DNA from: JACKAQ01 sp965227145
Lineage (GTDB): Bacteria; Calditrichota; Calditrichia; RBG-13-44-9; J075
NCBI GenBank assembly: GCA_965227145.1
Contig: OZ245730.1
Span: 3,348,001-3,412,000, forward strand
DNA length: 64,000 bases
Direction of reading: 5' to 3'
The notes under the pieces were generated by a model. The model was not told the DNA's origin. It searched no databases and saw nothing but the letters and a program-made list of their open reading frames with translations. Below are positions 54,334-64,000 of this stretch, in pieces (position 1 is the first letter of the stretch; the number at the start of each line of letters is the position of its first letter). A program made the translations under genes and the position numbers.

Positions 54334-55638
54334 CTACACCAAAACCTCGAATTCACGGGGATCAGTAATTTTTCCGGTGATCGCCGAAGCAGCGACCGTG
54401 TACGGCGAAGCCAGGTAAACCTGCGCCTGTTTGGAGCCCATCCGTCCGGGAAAATTGCGGTTGGTGGTGGAGATACACACTTCGTCATTGTTCAGCCGGC
54501 CGAAGGTATCCGACGGTCCGCCGAGGCACGCCGCGCAGGATGCGTTGCCAATTTTGGCGCCTGCATCTTCGAAAATTTGCCAGAGTGTCCGTCCGTCCAT
54601 TGTGGCTTCTTTCAACTGCTCGGCAATTTGGATGGTTGCCGGAACAACATACGTATCCACGCCTACCCGGTGATCTTTCAGGATTTCCGCTGCCGCCCAA
54701 AAATCGGAAAATTTGCCCCCGGTGCAGGAACCAATATACGCACGATCGAGTCGTGTATCAATCACTTCATCGATAGTGGTTTTGTTATCCGGCGAGTGCG
54801 GTTTGGCAATCATCGGTTTCAAATCTTCCGCGCGATAGCGGCGAACACTGTGGAATTTGGCATCGGGATCGTTGTGAAAAATCTCGTAAGTTTTGTCGGT
54901 GCGTTGCTGAACATACGCTTCTGTTTTGGCATCCGCAGCGATCACACCGTTTTTCCCGCCGGCTTCGATGACCATATTGCAGAGCGTCATGCGATCTTCC
55001 ATCGTCATGGCGTCGATGGCGCTGCCGGCAAATTCCATCGTGCGATACGATGCGCCGTCCACGCCGATATCGCCGATGATGTTCAAAATGATATCTTTCG
55101 CCATTACGTAACGTGGGATTTCGCCGTCGATTTCAAAACGCATGGTTTCCGGCACTTTCACCCACAATTTTCCGGTACCCAAAATAAACGCAGCGTCGGT
55201 ATTCCCGATGCCCGTGGCAAATTGCCCGAACGCGCCGGCCGTGCAAGTGTGCGAATCCGTGCCGAACAGCACCTCACCCGGACGTGTCCAGCCTTCTTCC
55301 GGCAGCGCGATGTGGCAAACGCCTTTGTAACGGCTGGTGCCCACATCGTAAAAATGCGGTAAATCCTGCTCTTTGGCAAAATCCCGCAAAATATCGATGT
55401 TCCGGTTCGCGTGTTTGTCTTCCGTAAAAATATAGTGATCCGGAATAATCACCAGTTTATCGCGATCCCACACTTTGGCGTTCGCGCCAAATTCGCGTTT
55501 GAAAATACCGATAGTCGGCGGGCCGCAAACGTCGTGCGTCATCAGCACATCCACGTTCACCCACACATTTTCGCCCGCTTCCACCCGACCGTAACCGGCG
55601 GCTTTTGCCAGAATTTTTTCCGTAATATTCATGCCCAT
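54334..55638 (-). CDS. leuC: 3-isopropylmalate dehydratase large subunit LeuC (homoaconitase-type)
   Basis: A 434-residue aconitase-fold subunit carrying a 4Fe-4S cluster, with Cys in 'YIGSCTGGKFSDFW' and 'NASCAACLGG'. The N-terminus 'VWVNVDVLMTHDVCGPP' and 'FGTDSHTCTAGAFGQFATG' fit the archaeal/thermophile LeuC-HacA branch (about 420 residues) rather than the E. coli type (about 466). It works with LeuD in the second step of leucine synthesis. The next Met (55632) is an alternative start. Confidence 0.94.
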   Translation of the reverse strand: MGMNITEKILAKAAGYGRVEAGENVWVNVDVLMTHDVCGPPTIGIFKREFGANAKVWDRDKLVIIPDHYIFTEDKHANRNIDILRDFAKEQDLPHFYDVGTSRYKGVCHIALPEEGWTRPGEVLFGTDSHTCTAGAFGQFATGIGNTDAAFILGTGKLWVKVPETMRFEIDGEIPRYVMAKDIILNIIGDIGVDGASYRTMEFAGSAIDAMTMEDRMTLCNMVIEAGGKNGVIAADAKTEAYVQQRTDKTYEIFHNDPDAKFHSVRRYRAEDLKPMIAKPHSPDNKTTIDEVIDTRLDRAYIGSCTGGKFSDFWAAAEILKDHRVGVDTYVVPATIQIAEQLKEATMDGRTLWQIFEDAGAKIGNASCAACLGGPSDTFGRLNNDEVCISTTNRNFPGRMGSKQAQVYLASPYTVAASAITGKITDPREFEVLV

Positions 55639-55749
55639 TGTCGTTCAGCCTCTATTCTTCAAATGGTTTTTAATTTGACTAAGCTCTCGTTGCGAATCAT
55701 CTCTTTCAACGCCATTTTCACTGAAACGTCGCTGCCATTCATCGCATTT

Positions 55750-56929
<1,180 letters not shown>

Positions 56930-56940
<11 letters not shown>

Positions 56941-58534
56941 AATGTGTTTCCTCCCGAGGCTGTTCAACGTGTTGTTTTTTATAGAGAAAGAAGGTGTAGG
57001 AATCGACCAGCGCCTGCCAGCTGGCTTCGATGATATTTTCCGAAACGCCCATGGTTGACCAGCGTTCGTCACCCGCCTGCGACTCGATGAGCACCCGAAC
57101 GCGGGACGCGGTGCCGCTGCCGTTTTCCGCGAGCACGCGCACTTTGTAATCCACCAGTTTCACCAGTGCGATGTCCGGGAAAAAGCGCATCAGCGCTTTG
57201 CGCAGCGCGTTGTCCAGCGCGTTCACCGGACCGTCACCTTCGGCGGCGGTGTGCTCGATGTGCCCGTCCACCGTAACGCGGATGCTGGCTTCGCTGCGCG
57301 GCTCGTTTTCCGCATCGCGTTCCACATTGATGCGCAATCCGGTCAGGCTAAAAAATGTGGGCACTTTGTTACGGCGGCGTTCCACCAGCAGCTCAAAACT
57401 GGCTTCGGCGGCTTCAAAATAATACCCGTTGTGTTCCAACTCTTTCACCTGCTGCACCACTTCCTTCACTTCGCTGGATGCAGCGGTTTCCAGCCCGAGT
57501 TCGGCCATTTTGTAAACCACGTTGCTGCGCCCGCTCAAATCGCTGACCAGCACGCGGCGCGAGTTGCCGATGGTTTCCGGGTGGATGTGTTCATACAGCA
57601 CCGGATCTTTCATCACCGCGCTGACATGCACACCGCCTTTGTGGGCGAATGCGCTGTTGCCGACAAACGCGGCTTCGTCGCGCGTGGCGACGTTGGCGAG
57701 TTCGTACACATATCCGGAGAGATCTTTCAAACCCTGCAAACTTTCCGGGCGAACGCAGCTAAAATCTAATTTTAACTGAAGGTTAGCGATTGCAGAAATG
57801 AGGTTGGCATTGCCACAGCGTTCGCCAAATCCGTTGACAGTTCCCTGCACATGACGCGCCCCGGCGCGAACGGCGCTGAGCGTATTTGCCACGGCCAGCT
57901 CGCCGTCGTTGTGCGCGTGAATACCGATTTTGCAATCGAATTCCGACACGACGCGTTGGGCAATTTCGTAAATTTCTGTCGGCAAACTGCCGCCGTTGGT
58001 ATCGCAGAGCACCAGCACATTTGCGCCGGCTTGCGCTGCGGCGCGCAGCGTTTTCAGCGCGTAATCGGGATTATTTTTGTAGCCGTCGAAAAAATGTTCG
58101 GCGTCGTACACCACTTCGCGACCGTGCGATTTGAGATACGCCACGGAGGAATAAATCAACTCCAGATTTTCCTCCAGTGAAACACCCAGCGCTTTTGTCG
58201 CGTGCAGCGTCCAGGTTTTTCCGAAAATGGAGATTGCTGGGGTTTCCGCCTGCAGCAACATCTGCAAATTGTCATCCGTTTCCGGCGAGCGATCTGCGCG
58301 GCGGGTGCTGCCAAAGGCAGTCAGTTTGCTGAACTGCCATTTTTCCTTTTTGGCGCGATCAAAAAATACGGCGTCTTTGGGATTGGAGCCGGGCCAGCCA
58401 CCCTCGATAAAGTGCATGCCAAATTCATCCAGCCGCCGGGCAATGTTCAGTTTATCTTCAACCGAAAAATTTATTTTTTCGCCCTGCGAACCGTCCCGGA
58501 GCGTTGTATCAAATAATTCGACAGCCGTTTTCAT
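56930..58534 (-). CDS. cimA: Citramalate synthase CimA
   Basis: A 534-residue enzyme condensing pyruvate and acetyl-CoA to (R)-citramalate, giving a threonine-independent route to isoleucine. 'ELFDTTLRDGSQGEKINF' and 'FIEGGWPGSNPKD' are typical CimA signatures, unlike LeuA ('GFP'). 'GIHAHNDGELAVANTL' holds the metal-binding His pair. The C-terminal ~130 residues form a LeuA_dimer-type regulatory domain ('VDGHIEHTAAEGDGPVNAL'), so this paralogue keeps the control region that leuA here lacks. The ATG at 58534 has AGAGGAT upstream; a Met at 58558 is less likely. Confidence 0.94.
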
Positions 58535-58567
58535 TGGAAATCCTCTCTGTTTTTGCAATTCTGCGGG

Positions 58568-59557
58568 TTATTTTTTCACCCAGCTCATCATGTCGCGAAG
58601 TTTTTTGCCCACTTCTTCAATTTGATGCGTTGATAATTGGCGACGTTTGGCGTTCAAAATCGGTTGCTCGGCCTGATTTTCCAAAATCCATTCGTGCGCG
58701 AATCGACCTTCCTGAACATCCGCCAACATCTGTTTCATCGCTTTTTTGGTGTCATCGGTGATAATTTTTGGTCCACGCGTTAAACCGCCGTATTCCGCGG
58801 TTTCGGAAACCGAATAATACATGCCTTCGATGCCGCCTTCGTAAAACAAATCCACAATCAACTTCAATTCGTGCAAACATTCGAAGTATGCGATTGCGGG
58901 TTGATAACCTGCCTCCACCAACGTCTCGAACCCGGCTTTCACCAGTTCGGACACACCTCCGCAGAGAACCGCCTGTTCACCGAACAAGTCCGTTTCGGTT
59001 TCTTCTGCAAAATCTGTTTCGATAACCCCGGCGCGAGTGCCGCCGATCCCGTCCGCGTACGCCAGCGCCGTTTCGTGCGCATTGCCGCTGGCATCCTGAT
59101 ACACCGCCAGCAAACAGGGCACGCCGCCACCGCCTTCGTAAACGCGGCGCACCAAATGTCCCGGACCTTTCGGCGCGACCATCCAGACATCCACATTTTC
59201 CGGCGGTTTAATTTGCCCGAAATGGATGTTGAATCCGTGCGCAAATGCCAACGCTTTGCCGCGACCGAGATTTGGTTTTACTTCTGTATCATACAATTTT
59301 TTCTGCACCTGATCGGGCGTGAGAAACATGATAATATCCGCCGCTTTGGTGGCATCGGCGACGGTTGCCACGCGCAACCCGTCCGTCTGCGCTTTTTCCC
59401 ACGAGCGACTGCCCTGATACAACCCGACAACCACATCGTATCCGCTTTCTTTCAGGTTCAGCGCGTGGGCGTGTCCCTGACTGCCGTATCCCAATACCGC
59501 AACGGTTTTGCCTTTGAGCGCGGCTTTGTTTACATCTTTTTGATAATAGATTTTCAT
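58568..59557 (-). CDS. ilvC: Ketol-acid reductoisomerase IlvC (class I)
   Basis: A 329-residue enzyme that isomerises and reduces acetolactate/acetohydroxybutyrate in valine and isoleucine synthesis. The Rossmann motif 'VLGYGSQGHAHALNL' and the following 'GLYQGSRSW' loop (Arg and Ser positions of the NADPH-binding type) are clear. The C-terminal knotted domain has 'YFECLHELKLIVDLFYEGG', which contains conserved Glu residues for metal binding. Length marks it class I. TGAGG precedes the ATG. Confidence 0.97.
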   Translation of the reverse strand: MKIYYQKDVNKAALKGKTVAVLGYGSQGHAHALNLKESGYDVVVGLYQGSRSWEKAQTDGLRVATVADATKAADIIMFLTPDQVQKKLYDTEVKPNLGRGKALAFAHGFNIHFGQIKPPENVDVWMVAPKGPGHLVRRVYEGGGGVPCLLAVYQDASGNAHETALAYADGIGGTRAGVIETDFAEETETDLFGEQAVLCGGVSELVKAGFETLVEAGYQPAIAYFECLHELKLIVDLFYEGGIEGMYYSVSETAEYGGLTRGPKIITDDTKKAMKQMLADVQEGRFAHEWILENQAEQPILNAKRRQLSTHQIEEVGKKLRDMMSWVKK

Positions 59558-59601
59558 TGGAACCTCATCATAAATTGGTGACTGTTAGTGATTGTTTTTT
59601 C

Positions 59602-60093
59602 TTAGTTTGTCTCGCCCTGAAATTCGCGTTTTATGGCGATTCGTCCGGTGCGGGAAACCTCTTTCAGTCCGAACGGGCGAAGCATGTTGATCATCGCCTG
59701 AACTTTGTCTTCGCTGCCGGTGGTTTCGATGGTCAGCGTTTGCGGGCTGATGTCCACAATTTTGGCGCGGAACACATCGACGATTTGCATAATTTCCGAA
59801 CGTTTGGATGGCAACGCCTGCACTTTGATCAGCGCCAATTCGCGATTGACGTAGCTTTCCATCGTGAGGTCGTTCACGCGCAGCACGTCCACCACTTTGT
59901 TGAGTTGTTTGGTGATTTGCTCGATAATCCGGTCGTCGCCGTGCACCACAATCGTCATCCGCGACAAGCCTTCTTCCTCGGCATCGCCAACGGAAAGGCT
60001 GTCGATGTTGTATCCGCGCGCCAAAAACAATCCGGCAATTCGGGAAAGCGATCCCATTTTATTTTCAACCAGCAAGTTAATTGTATGACGCAT
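59602..60093 (-). CDS. ilvN: Acetolactate synthase small (regulatory) subunit IlvN/IlvH
   Basis: A 163-residue regulatory subunit with an N-terminal ACT domain ('LLVENKMGSLSRIAGLF', 'RGYNIDSLSVG') that binds valine and feeds back on IlvB, and a C-terminal domain ('EVSRTGRIAIKRE'). The start at 60093 is chosen from GGAGGG about 10 bases upstream and the universal N-terminal motif. The longer in-frame region up to 60774 lies across the ilvB coding sequence and is not part of this protein. It is 2 bases after the ilvB stop, so tightly coupled. Confidence 0.95.
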   Translation of the reverse strand: MRHTINLLVENKMGSLSRIAGLFLARGYNIDSLSVGDAEEEGLSRMTIVVHGDDRIIEQITKQLNKVVDVLRVNDLTMESYVNRELALIKVQALPSKRSEIMQIVDVFRAKIVDISPQTLTIETTGSEDKVQAMINMLRPFGLKEVSRTGRIAIKREFQGETN

Positions 60094-60095
60094 CG

Positions 60096-61856
60096 TTATT
60101 CGCCCTCCACCATTTCGTGCAGCGCTGCGCCTGCGGGAACCATCGGATAGCAATTTTCTTCTCGGGCAACCTGCACATCCACCAAAACCGGCAATTCTTT
60201 TTCCGCCATCATTTTTTGGAAAACGTCGCGCATTTCGGCGTGAGTGGTTGCACGGAATGCTTTTGCACCAAAGCTTTCGGCGTATTTCACGAAATCGGGA
60301 TTGGTACTGCCCAATTCCACATGCGAATAGCGATTTTCGAAAAACAGCTCCTGCCACTGGCGAACCATTCCCAAATAACCGTTGTTGACGATCACGATTT
60401 TCACCGGAATTTTGTAGGCAACGGCAGTTGCCAATTCGCCGGAGGTCATCTGAAATCCGCCGTCGCCAACGATGGCGATAACCGTGCGATCCGGGCAGGC
60501 AACCTGCGCACCCATTGCCGCCGGAAAACCGTAACCCATCGTGCCCAATCCGCCGGATGACAGCCAACTGCGTGGCTGGGTAAATTTGTAATATTGTGCC
60601 GCCCACATCTGGTGTTGCCCGACATCCACCGAAATGATGGCTTCGCCACGGGTCAGTTCGGACAATTCCTGCACCACTTCTTGCGGCTTGATCACATTCG
60701 GATCTTTTTTGAACCGCAGCGGATGCTCTGCTTTCCACCGATCGATGGTTTTCAGCCATTCGGCAGAGTCGCACGGTTCAACATGTGGCATCAGTTCGGT
60801 TAGCACTTCTTTCACATCACCGACAATCGGTAAATCGGCTTCCACATTTTTGCCGATGCAGGTCGGGTCGATATCGATGTGGATAATCTGGGCTTTCGGC
60901 GCAAACGCTTCCAGCCGTCCGGTAACGCGATCATCGAACCGTGAACCGATCGCAACGATCAAATCGGCTTCCTGCATCGCCATATTTGCGTACCAGGTGC
61001 CGTGCATGCCCAACATTCCCAACGACAACGGATCGGTTTCCGGAAACGCGCCCAAACCTTGCAATGTTGTGGTTACCGGCGCTTTCAGTCGGTGCGCGAT
61101 TGCGGTCAGTTCCACATTTGCGTTGCTCAAAATTGCGCCGCCGCCGGCATACAACACCGGGCGTTTGGATGCCGCCAGCATTTCTGCAGCCTTTTTCACC
61201 TGACGCGGATTGCCTTTGGAAACCGGTTTGTAACCGCGAATTTCCACTTCGCGATCTTTGGCCGGATAATATTCGGTTTTGCTCAACAGCATGTCTTTCG
61301 GCAAATCGATAACCACCGGACCGGGGCGACCGGTCGTCGCGATGTGAAACGCTTTGTGAATCGTTTCCGGCAATTCCTCAACATGTTTCACCAAAAAGCT
61401 GTGTTTGGTTATCGGCTGGGTGATGCCCATCGTATCCGCTTCCTGAAACGCATCGTTGCCCATCAGCGAGGTCGGCACCTGTCCGGTGAAAACCACCAGC
61501 GGAATACTGTCCATAAATGCAGTTGCGATGCCGGTTACGGTGTTCGTCGCACCCGGTCCGGATGTCACCAAAATTACGCCCGGTTTTCCGGTTGCGCGGG
61601 CATATCCGTCCGCTGCGTGCGTGCCGCCCTGTTCGTGGCGGATAAAAATATGGCGAAGTTCTGGGCGTTTATACAGCTCGTCGTATACGCTTAACACGAC
61701 GCCACCGGGATAACCAAAAATGGTATCAACACCTTCATCCAATAGACAACGAACAAAAATTTGTGCGCCGGTCATCAGTTTACCGGCAAATCCGGCATTC
61801 CCATTTTCAAATTTTGCAGCATCCTGCTTTTCTTCCCGGGTCGTTCCTACAATCAT
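60096..61856 (-). CDS. ilvB: Acetolactate synthase large (catalytic) subunit IlvB
   Basis: A 586-residue thiamine-diphosphate enzyme making acetolactate or acetohydroxybutyrate. The N-terminal 'DTIFGYPGGVVLSVYDEL' with Glu in 'FIRHEQGGTHAADGYARA' (cofactor Glu), the FAD-region 'GSRFDDRVTGRL' and the ThDP motif 'IVGDGGFQMT...NNGYLGMV' (GDG-NN) are present. ATG at 61856 is preferred because GGAGG lies 7-8 bases upstream; a TTG at 61874 precedes that Shine-Dalgarno. It sits between ilvD and ilvN. Confidence 0.96.
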   Translation of the reverse strand: MIVGTTREEKQDAAKFENGNAGFAGKLMTGAQIFVRCLLDEGVDTIFGYPGGVVLSVYDELYKRPELRHIFIRHEQGGTHAADGYARATGKPGVILVTSGPGATNTVTGIATAFMDSIPLVVFTGQVPTSLMGNDAFQEADTMGITQPITKHSFLVKHVEELPETIHKAFHIATTGRPGPVVIDLPKDMLLSKTEYYPAKDREVEIRGYKPVSKGNPRQVKKAAEMLAASKRPVLYAGGGAILSNANVELTAIAHRLKAPVTTTLQGLGAFPETDPLSLGMLGMHGTWYANMAMQEADLIVAIGSRFDDRVTGRLEAFAPKAQIIHIDIDPTCIGKNVEADLPIVGDVKEVLTELMPHVEPCDSAEWLKTIDRWKAEHPLRFKKDPNVIKPQEVVQELSELTRGEAIISVDVGQHQMWAAQYYKFTQPRSWLSSGGLGTMGYGFPAAMGAQVACPDRTVIAIVGDGGFQMTSGELATAVAYKIPVKIVIVNNGYLGMVRQWQELFFENRYSHVELGSTNPDFVKYAESFGAKAFRATTHAEMRDVFQKMMAEKELPVLVDVQVAREENCYPMVPAGAALHEMVEGE

Positions 61857-61946
61857 TTCCAGAACCTCCGTCAAATTTAGTTTTTATAATACTTTAGAGA
61901 TTATTTCTCGAGCCTTGAATGCAGATAAACAATTGCATTTTTTGAA

Positions 61947-63716
61947 TTATTTTGTTGTTGCCGTTGATGGCACGGTTGATGTTGAGCCATTATTTCCGTT
62001 GCTTTTTTCCGGTTGGCGAGCCACCGCCGGTGTTGGTGACCTCAATTGATTAACATCCAGAATTGCGCCGGTATTTGCCGATGTGACCATCGCAGCGTAT
62101 CGCGCCAGCCAGCCTTTGGTTGCGCGCGGTTTCGGTGCATGCCATGCGGCTTTTCGGCGAGCCAGTTCTGCATCGTCAATCAGAATTGCCAGCTTGTTGT
62201 TCGGGATATCGATGTTGATCAAATCGCCCGGCTGAACCAGCGCAATTGCGCCGCCGACTGCCGCTTCCGGCGATACATGCCCGATGCATGCGCCGCGCGT
62301 GCCGCCGGAAAACCGTCCGTCTGTGATCAGCGCAACGTGATAGCCGAGCCCCATTCCCATGATATTCGCCGTTGGCGCGAGCATTTCCTGCATGCCCGGA
62401 CCGCCGCGCGGACCTTCGTAGCGAATCACAACCACGTCACCTTTATTCACTTTGCCGTTCAAAATGCCGGCGCAGGCATCTTCCTGCGATTCGAAAACCA
62501 CCGCCGGACCGGTGAACTGGTGCATGTGTTTTTCCATCGCGCCGGTTTTCACGACTGCGCCATCCGGCGCCAAATTGCCGAACAGCACCGCCAAACCACC
62601 TTTTTCCGAATGGGGATTTTCGACGGACAGAATTACTTCCGAATCTTTTATCTCCGCACCGGAAATGTTTTCACCGAGTGTTTTCCCGGTAACCGTGATG
62701 CAATCTTTTTTCAAAATTCCCGGTCTTTTGGCGATCTCATTTAAAATCGCGCTGATGCCGCCGGCACGATCCACATCTTCGATATGCCAGTTGGATGCGG
62801 GCGATACTTTGCAGATTTGCGGCACTTTGGCAGCCACCAGATTCAATCGCGAAAGCGGATAATCCACGCCCGCTTCGTGGGCGATTGCCAACGTGTGCAA
62901 CACAGTGTTGGTGCTGCCGCCCATCGCCATATCCAACGCGAATGCGTTATCTAACGCATTCAAGGTAACAATATCGCGCGGTTTCAAATTGTTTTCGATC
63001 AGCCATAAAATTTGTTTGGCAGCTTTGTGCAGCAGCTCCCGGCGTTCTTCGGAAATCGCCAAAAAAGTGCCGTTTCCGGGCAAACCCATTCCCAATGCTT
63101 CCATCAAACAATTCATGGAATTTGCGGTAAACATGCCGGAACACGATCCGCAGGTGGGGCAGCCGTTGTCTTCCAATTCCTTTAATTCCGCTTCATCGAT
63201 AGTGCCGGACTGGAATTTGCCAACTCCTTCAAAAACGGAAACGAGGTCAACCGTCCGGCCGTCGCTCATTCGACCGGCAGCCATCGCGCCGCCGGAAACA
63301 AAAATCGTCGGGATATTCACGCGCATCGCGCCCATCAGCATTCCCGGCACAATTTTATCGCAATTCGGGATGCAAATCAGTCCGTCCAATTGATGAGCTT
63401 CGGCAACGGTTTCCAGCGAATCCGCGATAATTTCGCGACTGGGCAGCGAATATTTCATCCCGTAATGCCCCATCGCAATGCCGTCGTCCACACCAATAGT
63501 GTTGAATTCAAACGGAACGCCACCGGCTTCGCGAACGGCCGCTTTCACGATTTTGCCAAGTTCCTGCAAATGCACATGCCCCGGAATAATTTCGATAAAC
63601 GAGTTGCAAATGCCGATAAACGGCTTGCTAAAATCGTCATCGGTTACGCCGGTTGCTTTTAGCAAACTGCGGTGCGGTGCCCGTTCAAAACCTTTTTTTA
63701 TTGTGTCGCTTCGCAT
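61947..63716 (-). CDS. ilvD: Dihydroxy-acid dehydratase IlvD
   Basis: A 589-residue Fe-S enzyme catalysing the third common step of valine and isoleucine synthesis. Cluster ligands are in 'ICNSF', 'IPNCDKIVPGMLMG' and 'PTCGSCSGMFTANSMN'; the catalytic region includes 'GGRFSGGTRGACIGHVSPEA'. The ATG at 63716 is chosen because GGAG lies 6 bases upstream and 'MRSDTIKKGF' is the family N-terminus; three upstream in-frame ATGs (63758, 63737, 63728) lie in the leader. The last ~30 residues are a Ser/Thr/Asn-rich tail not typical of the family. It is first in the ilv-leu operon. Confidence 0.95.
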   Translation of the reverse strand: MRSDTIKKGFERAPHRSLLKATGVTDDDFSKPFIGICNSFIEIIPGHVHLQELGKIVKAAVREAGGVPFEFNTIGVDDGIAMGHYGMKYSLPSREIIADSLETVAEAHQLDGLICIPNCDKIVPGMLMGAMRVNIPTIFVSGGAMAAGRMSDGRTVDLVSVFEGVGKFQSGTIDEAELKELEDNGCPTCGSCSGMFTANSMNCLMEALGMGLPGNGTFLAISEERRELLHKAAKQILWLIENNLKPRDIVTLNALDNAFALDMAMGGSTNTVLHTLAIAHEAGVDYPLSRLNLVAAKVPQICKVSPASNWHIEDVDRAGGISAILNEIAKRPGILKKDCITVTGKTLGENISGAEIKDSEVILSVENPHSEKGGLAVLFGNLAPDGAVVKTGAMEKHMHQFTGPAVVFESQEDACAGILNGKVNKGDVVVIRYEGPRGGPGMQEMLAPTANIMGMGLGYHVALITDGRFSGGTRGACIGHVSPEAAVGGAIALVQPGDLINIDIPNNKLAILIDDAELARRKAAWHAPKPRATKGWLARYAAMVTSANTGAILDVNQLRSPTPAVARQPEKSNGNNGSTSTVPSTATTK

Positions 63717-63726
63717 GAAATTCTCC

Positions 63727-63744
63727 ATATTCAGCATTGAATAT
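63727..63744 (-). promoter_or_regulatory. Hairpin immediately upstream of the ilvD ribosome-binding site
   Basis: A perfect 7-bp stem (ATATTCA / TGAATAT) with a 4-base loop ends one base before the GGAG of ilvD (63726-63723). It contains an upstream in-frame ATG. It could modulate ilvD translation. Confidence 0.4.
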
Positions 63745-63760
63745 TTGATATTTACCATCT

Positions 63761-63819
63761 GCGAATATTCAAAATGCGTGTGGCATTCGTATTCGCCCTT
63801 GCGATTGTTTTATATTCGC
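63761..63819 (-). promoter_or_regulatory. Long-range complementary pair in the ilvD leader
   Basis: GCGAATAT (reverse strand, 63819-63812) is complementary to ATATTCGC (63768-63761), separated by 43 bases, between the leader peptide and ilvD. No T-run follows, so it is not a classical terminator. Confidence 0.3.
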
Positions 63820-63836
63820 GTGGAGGCTTGGGTCGT

Positions 63837-63885
63837 GCTACTTACAACTGAGAGCGTTTGTTAGGCGATCTTAATCGTAAGTAGC
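63837..63885 (-). promoter_or_regulatory. Leader hairpin overlapping the leucine codons of the leader peptide
   Basis: On the reverse strand GCTACTTAC (63885-63877) pairs perfectly with GTAAGTAGC (63845-63837) across a 31-base loop. The 5' arm covers the Leu34-Leu35-Thr36 codons of the leader peptide, so ribosome position there would decide whether the stem forms. This is the layout expected of an attenuation control region. Confidence 0.55.
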
Positions 63886-63983
63886 TGACTAAGGAGGAGA
63901 ATAATTGAAGAAATAATAATTGAGGGGATAATAGGGAGGCTAATCGGGGAAATGGTTGTTGCAGCATACGGTTTGCCGGACAT
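63861..63983 (-). CDS. Probable ilv-leu leader peptide (attenuation)
   Basis: A 40-codon reading frame ends 144 bases before ilvD and reads in the operon direction. Eleven of its residues are Ile (11, 14, 18, 19, 22-24, 27, 28, 37, 39) and six are Leu (16, 29-31, 34, 35), with clusters I-I, I-I-I, I-I-L-L-L and L-L; there is no Val. Ile and Leu are two of the operon's end products. Such runs are the hallmark of leader peptides that sense charged tRNA in enteric ilv and leu operons. The ATG has no good Shine-Dalgarno and the frame is open upstream to the window edge, so the true start may be further out. Confidence 0.6.
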   Translation of the reverse strand: MSGKPYAATTISPISLPIIPSIIISSIILLLSQLLTIKIA

Positions 63984-64000
63984 TCCAGCCCGGTCGCTAT

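Noticed and set aside
54298..55362. A 354-codon forward frame opposite leuC
   Set aside because: Antisense to the conserved LeuC sequence with no family motifs and no ribosome-binding site.
56941..57072. N-terminal extension of leuA
   Set aside because: It lies across the end of cimA. The family N-terminus and a GGGAGG site fix the start at 56940.
60094..60774. N-terminal extension of ilvN
   Set aside because: It overlaps the ilvB coding sequence in another frame. The universal IlvN N-terminus begins at 60093 with a good ribosome-binding site.

Overview
The window looks like a chromosomal segment of a Gram-negative bacterium. It has outer-membrane beta-barrel proteins, LapA/LapB-type and SPOR envelope proteins, and a carboxypeptidase-regulatory TonB-type receptor. 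A bacillithiol glycosyltransferase (BshA), a short LeuA, a homoaconitase-type LeuC, a GNAT-argC-argD arginine cluster and moderate GC content point to the FCB superphylum, perhaps Calditrichota or a relative. That placement is inference, since there is no rRNA or other marker here. I see no tRNA, rRNA, CRISPR array, insertion sequence or prophage; this is a dense housekeeping region.

Layout, left half: the 3' end of an outer-membrane barrel gene with a strong terminator (1-620). Then a nucleotide-carrier-like transporter with a secreted Asp-box protein, a TauE/SafE permease, an aldo/keto reductase and a heterodimeric ABC exporter (747-8910). A reverse-strand PAP2 / two GT4 glycosyltransferases / flippase-like operon follows (9269-13363). 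Next come an MBL hydrolase, a bifunctional nuclease, bshA and a REC-GAF-GGDEF cyclase (13602-18053). Then a small haem-motif lipoprotein, hisS, an OmpA-like coiled-coil protein and an arginine cluster (18134-24383). A surface-polysaccharide locus contains an unusual three-domain NTase/NDPK/kinase fusion, a GT2 transferase, a flippase and a GT-C-like membrane protein (24757-30722).

Right half: a large secreted orphan and small membrane proteins (30886-33756). Then a tight seven-gene forward operon joins LapA, LapB, SPOR, a Crp/Fnr regulator, a histidine kinase, an MqnA-like protein and a Mur-ligase-like enzyme (33925-40910). A MoeB-rhodanese E1 and a TonB-type receptor follow. The last 19 kb is one reverse-strand biosynthetic block: ilvD-ilvB-ilvN-ilvC-cimA-leuA-leuC-leuD-leuB-like-leuB, then gltB-gltD. 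It makes isoleucine (through citramalate), valine and leucine, and supplies the glutamate that donates their amino group.

Most interesting: (1) a 40-codon Ile/Leu-rich leader peptide upstream of ilvD, with a hairpin arm lying on its Leu-Leu codons, which looks like attenuation control; (2) the NTase-NDPK-kinase fusion; (3) a LeuB paralogue inside the leu operon that has lost the catalytic Lys and all three metal-binding Asp; (4) the seven-gene envelope/signalling operon; (5) a 27-bp repeat present as an inverted pair between gltB and gltD and again between leuC and leuD.
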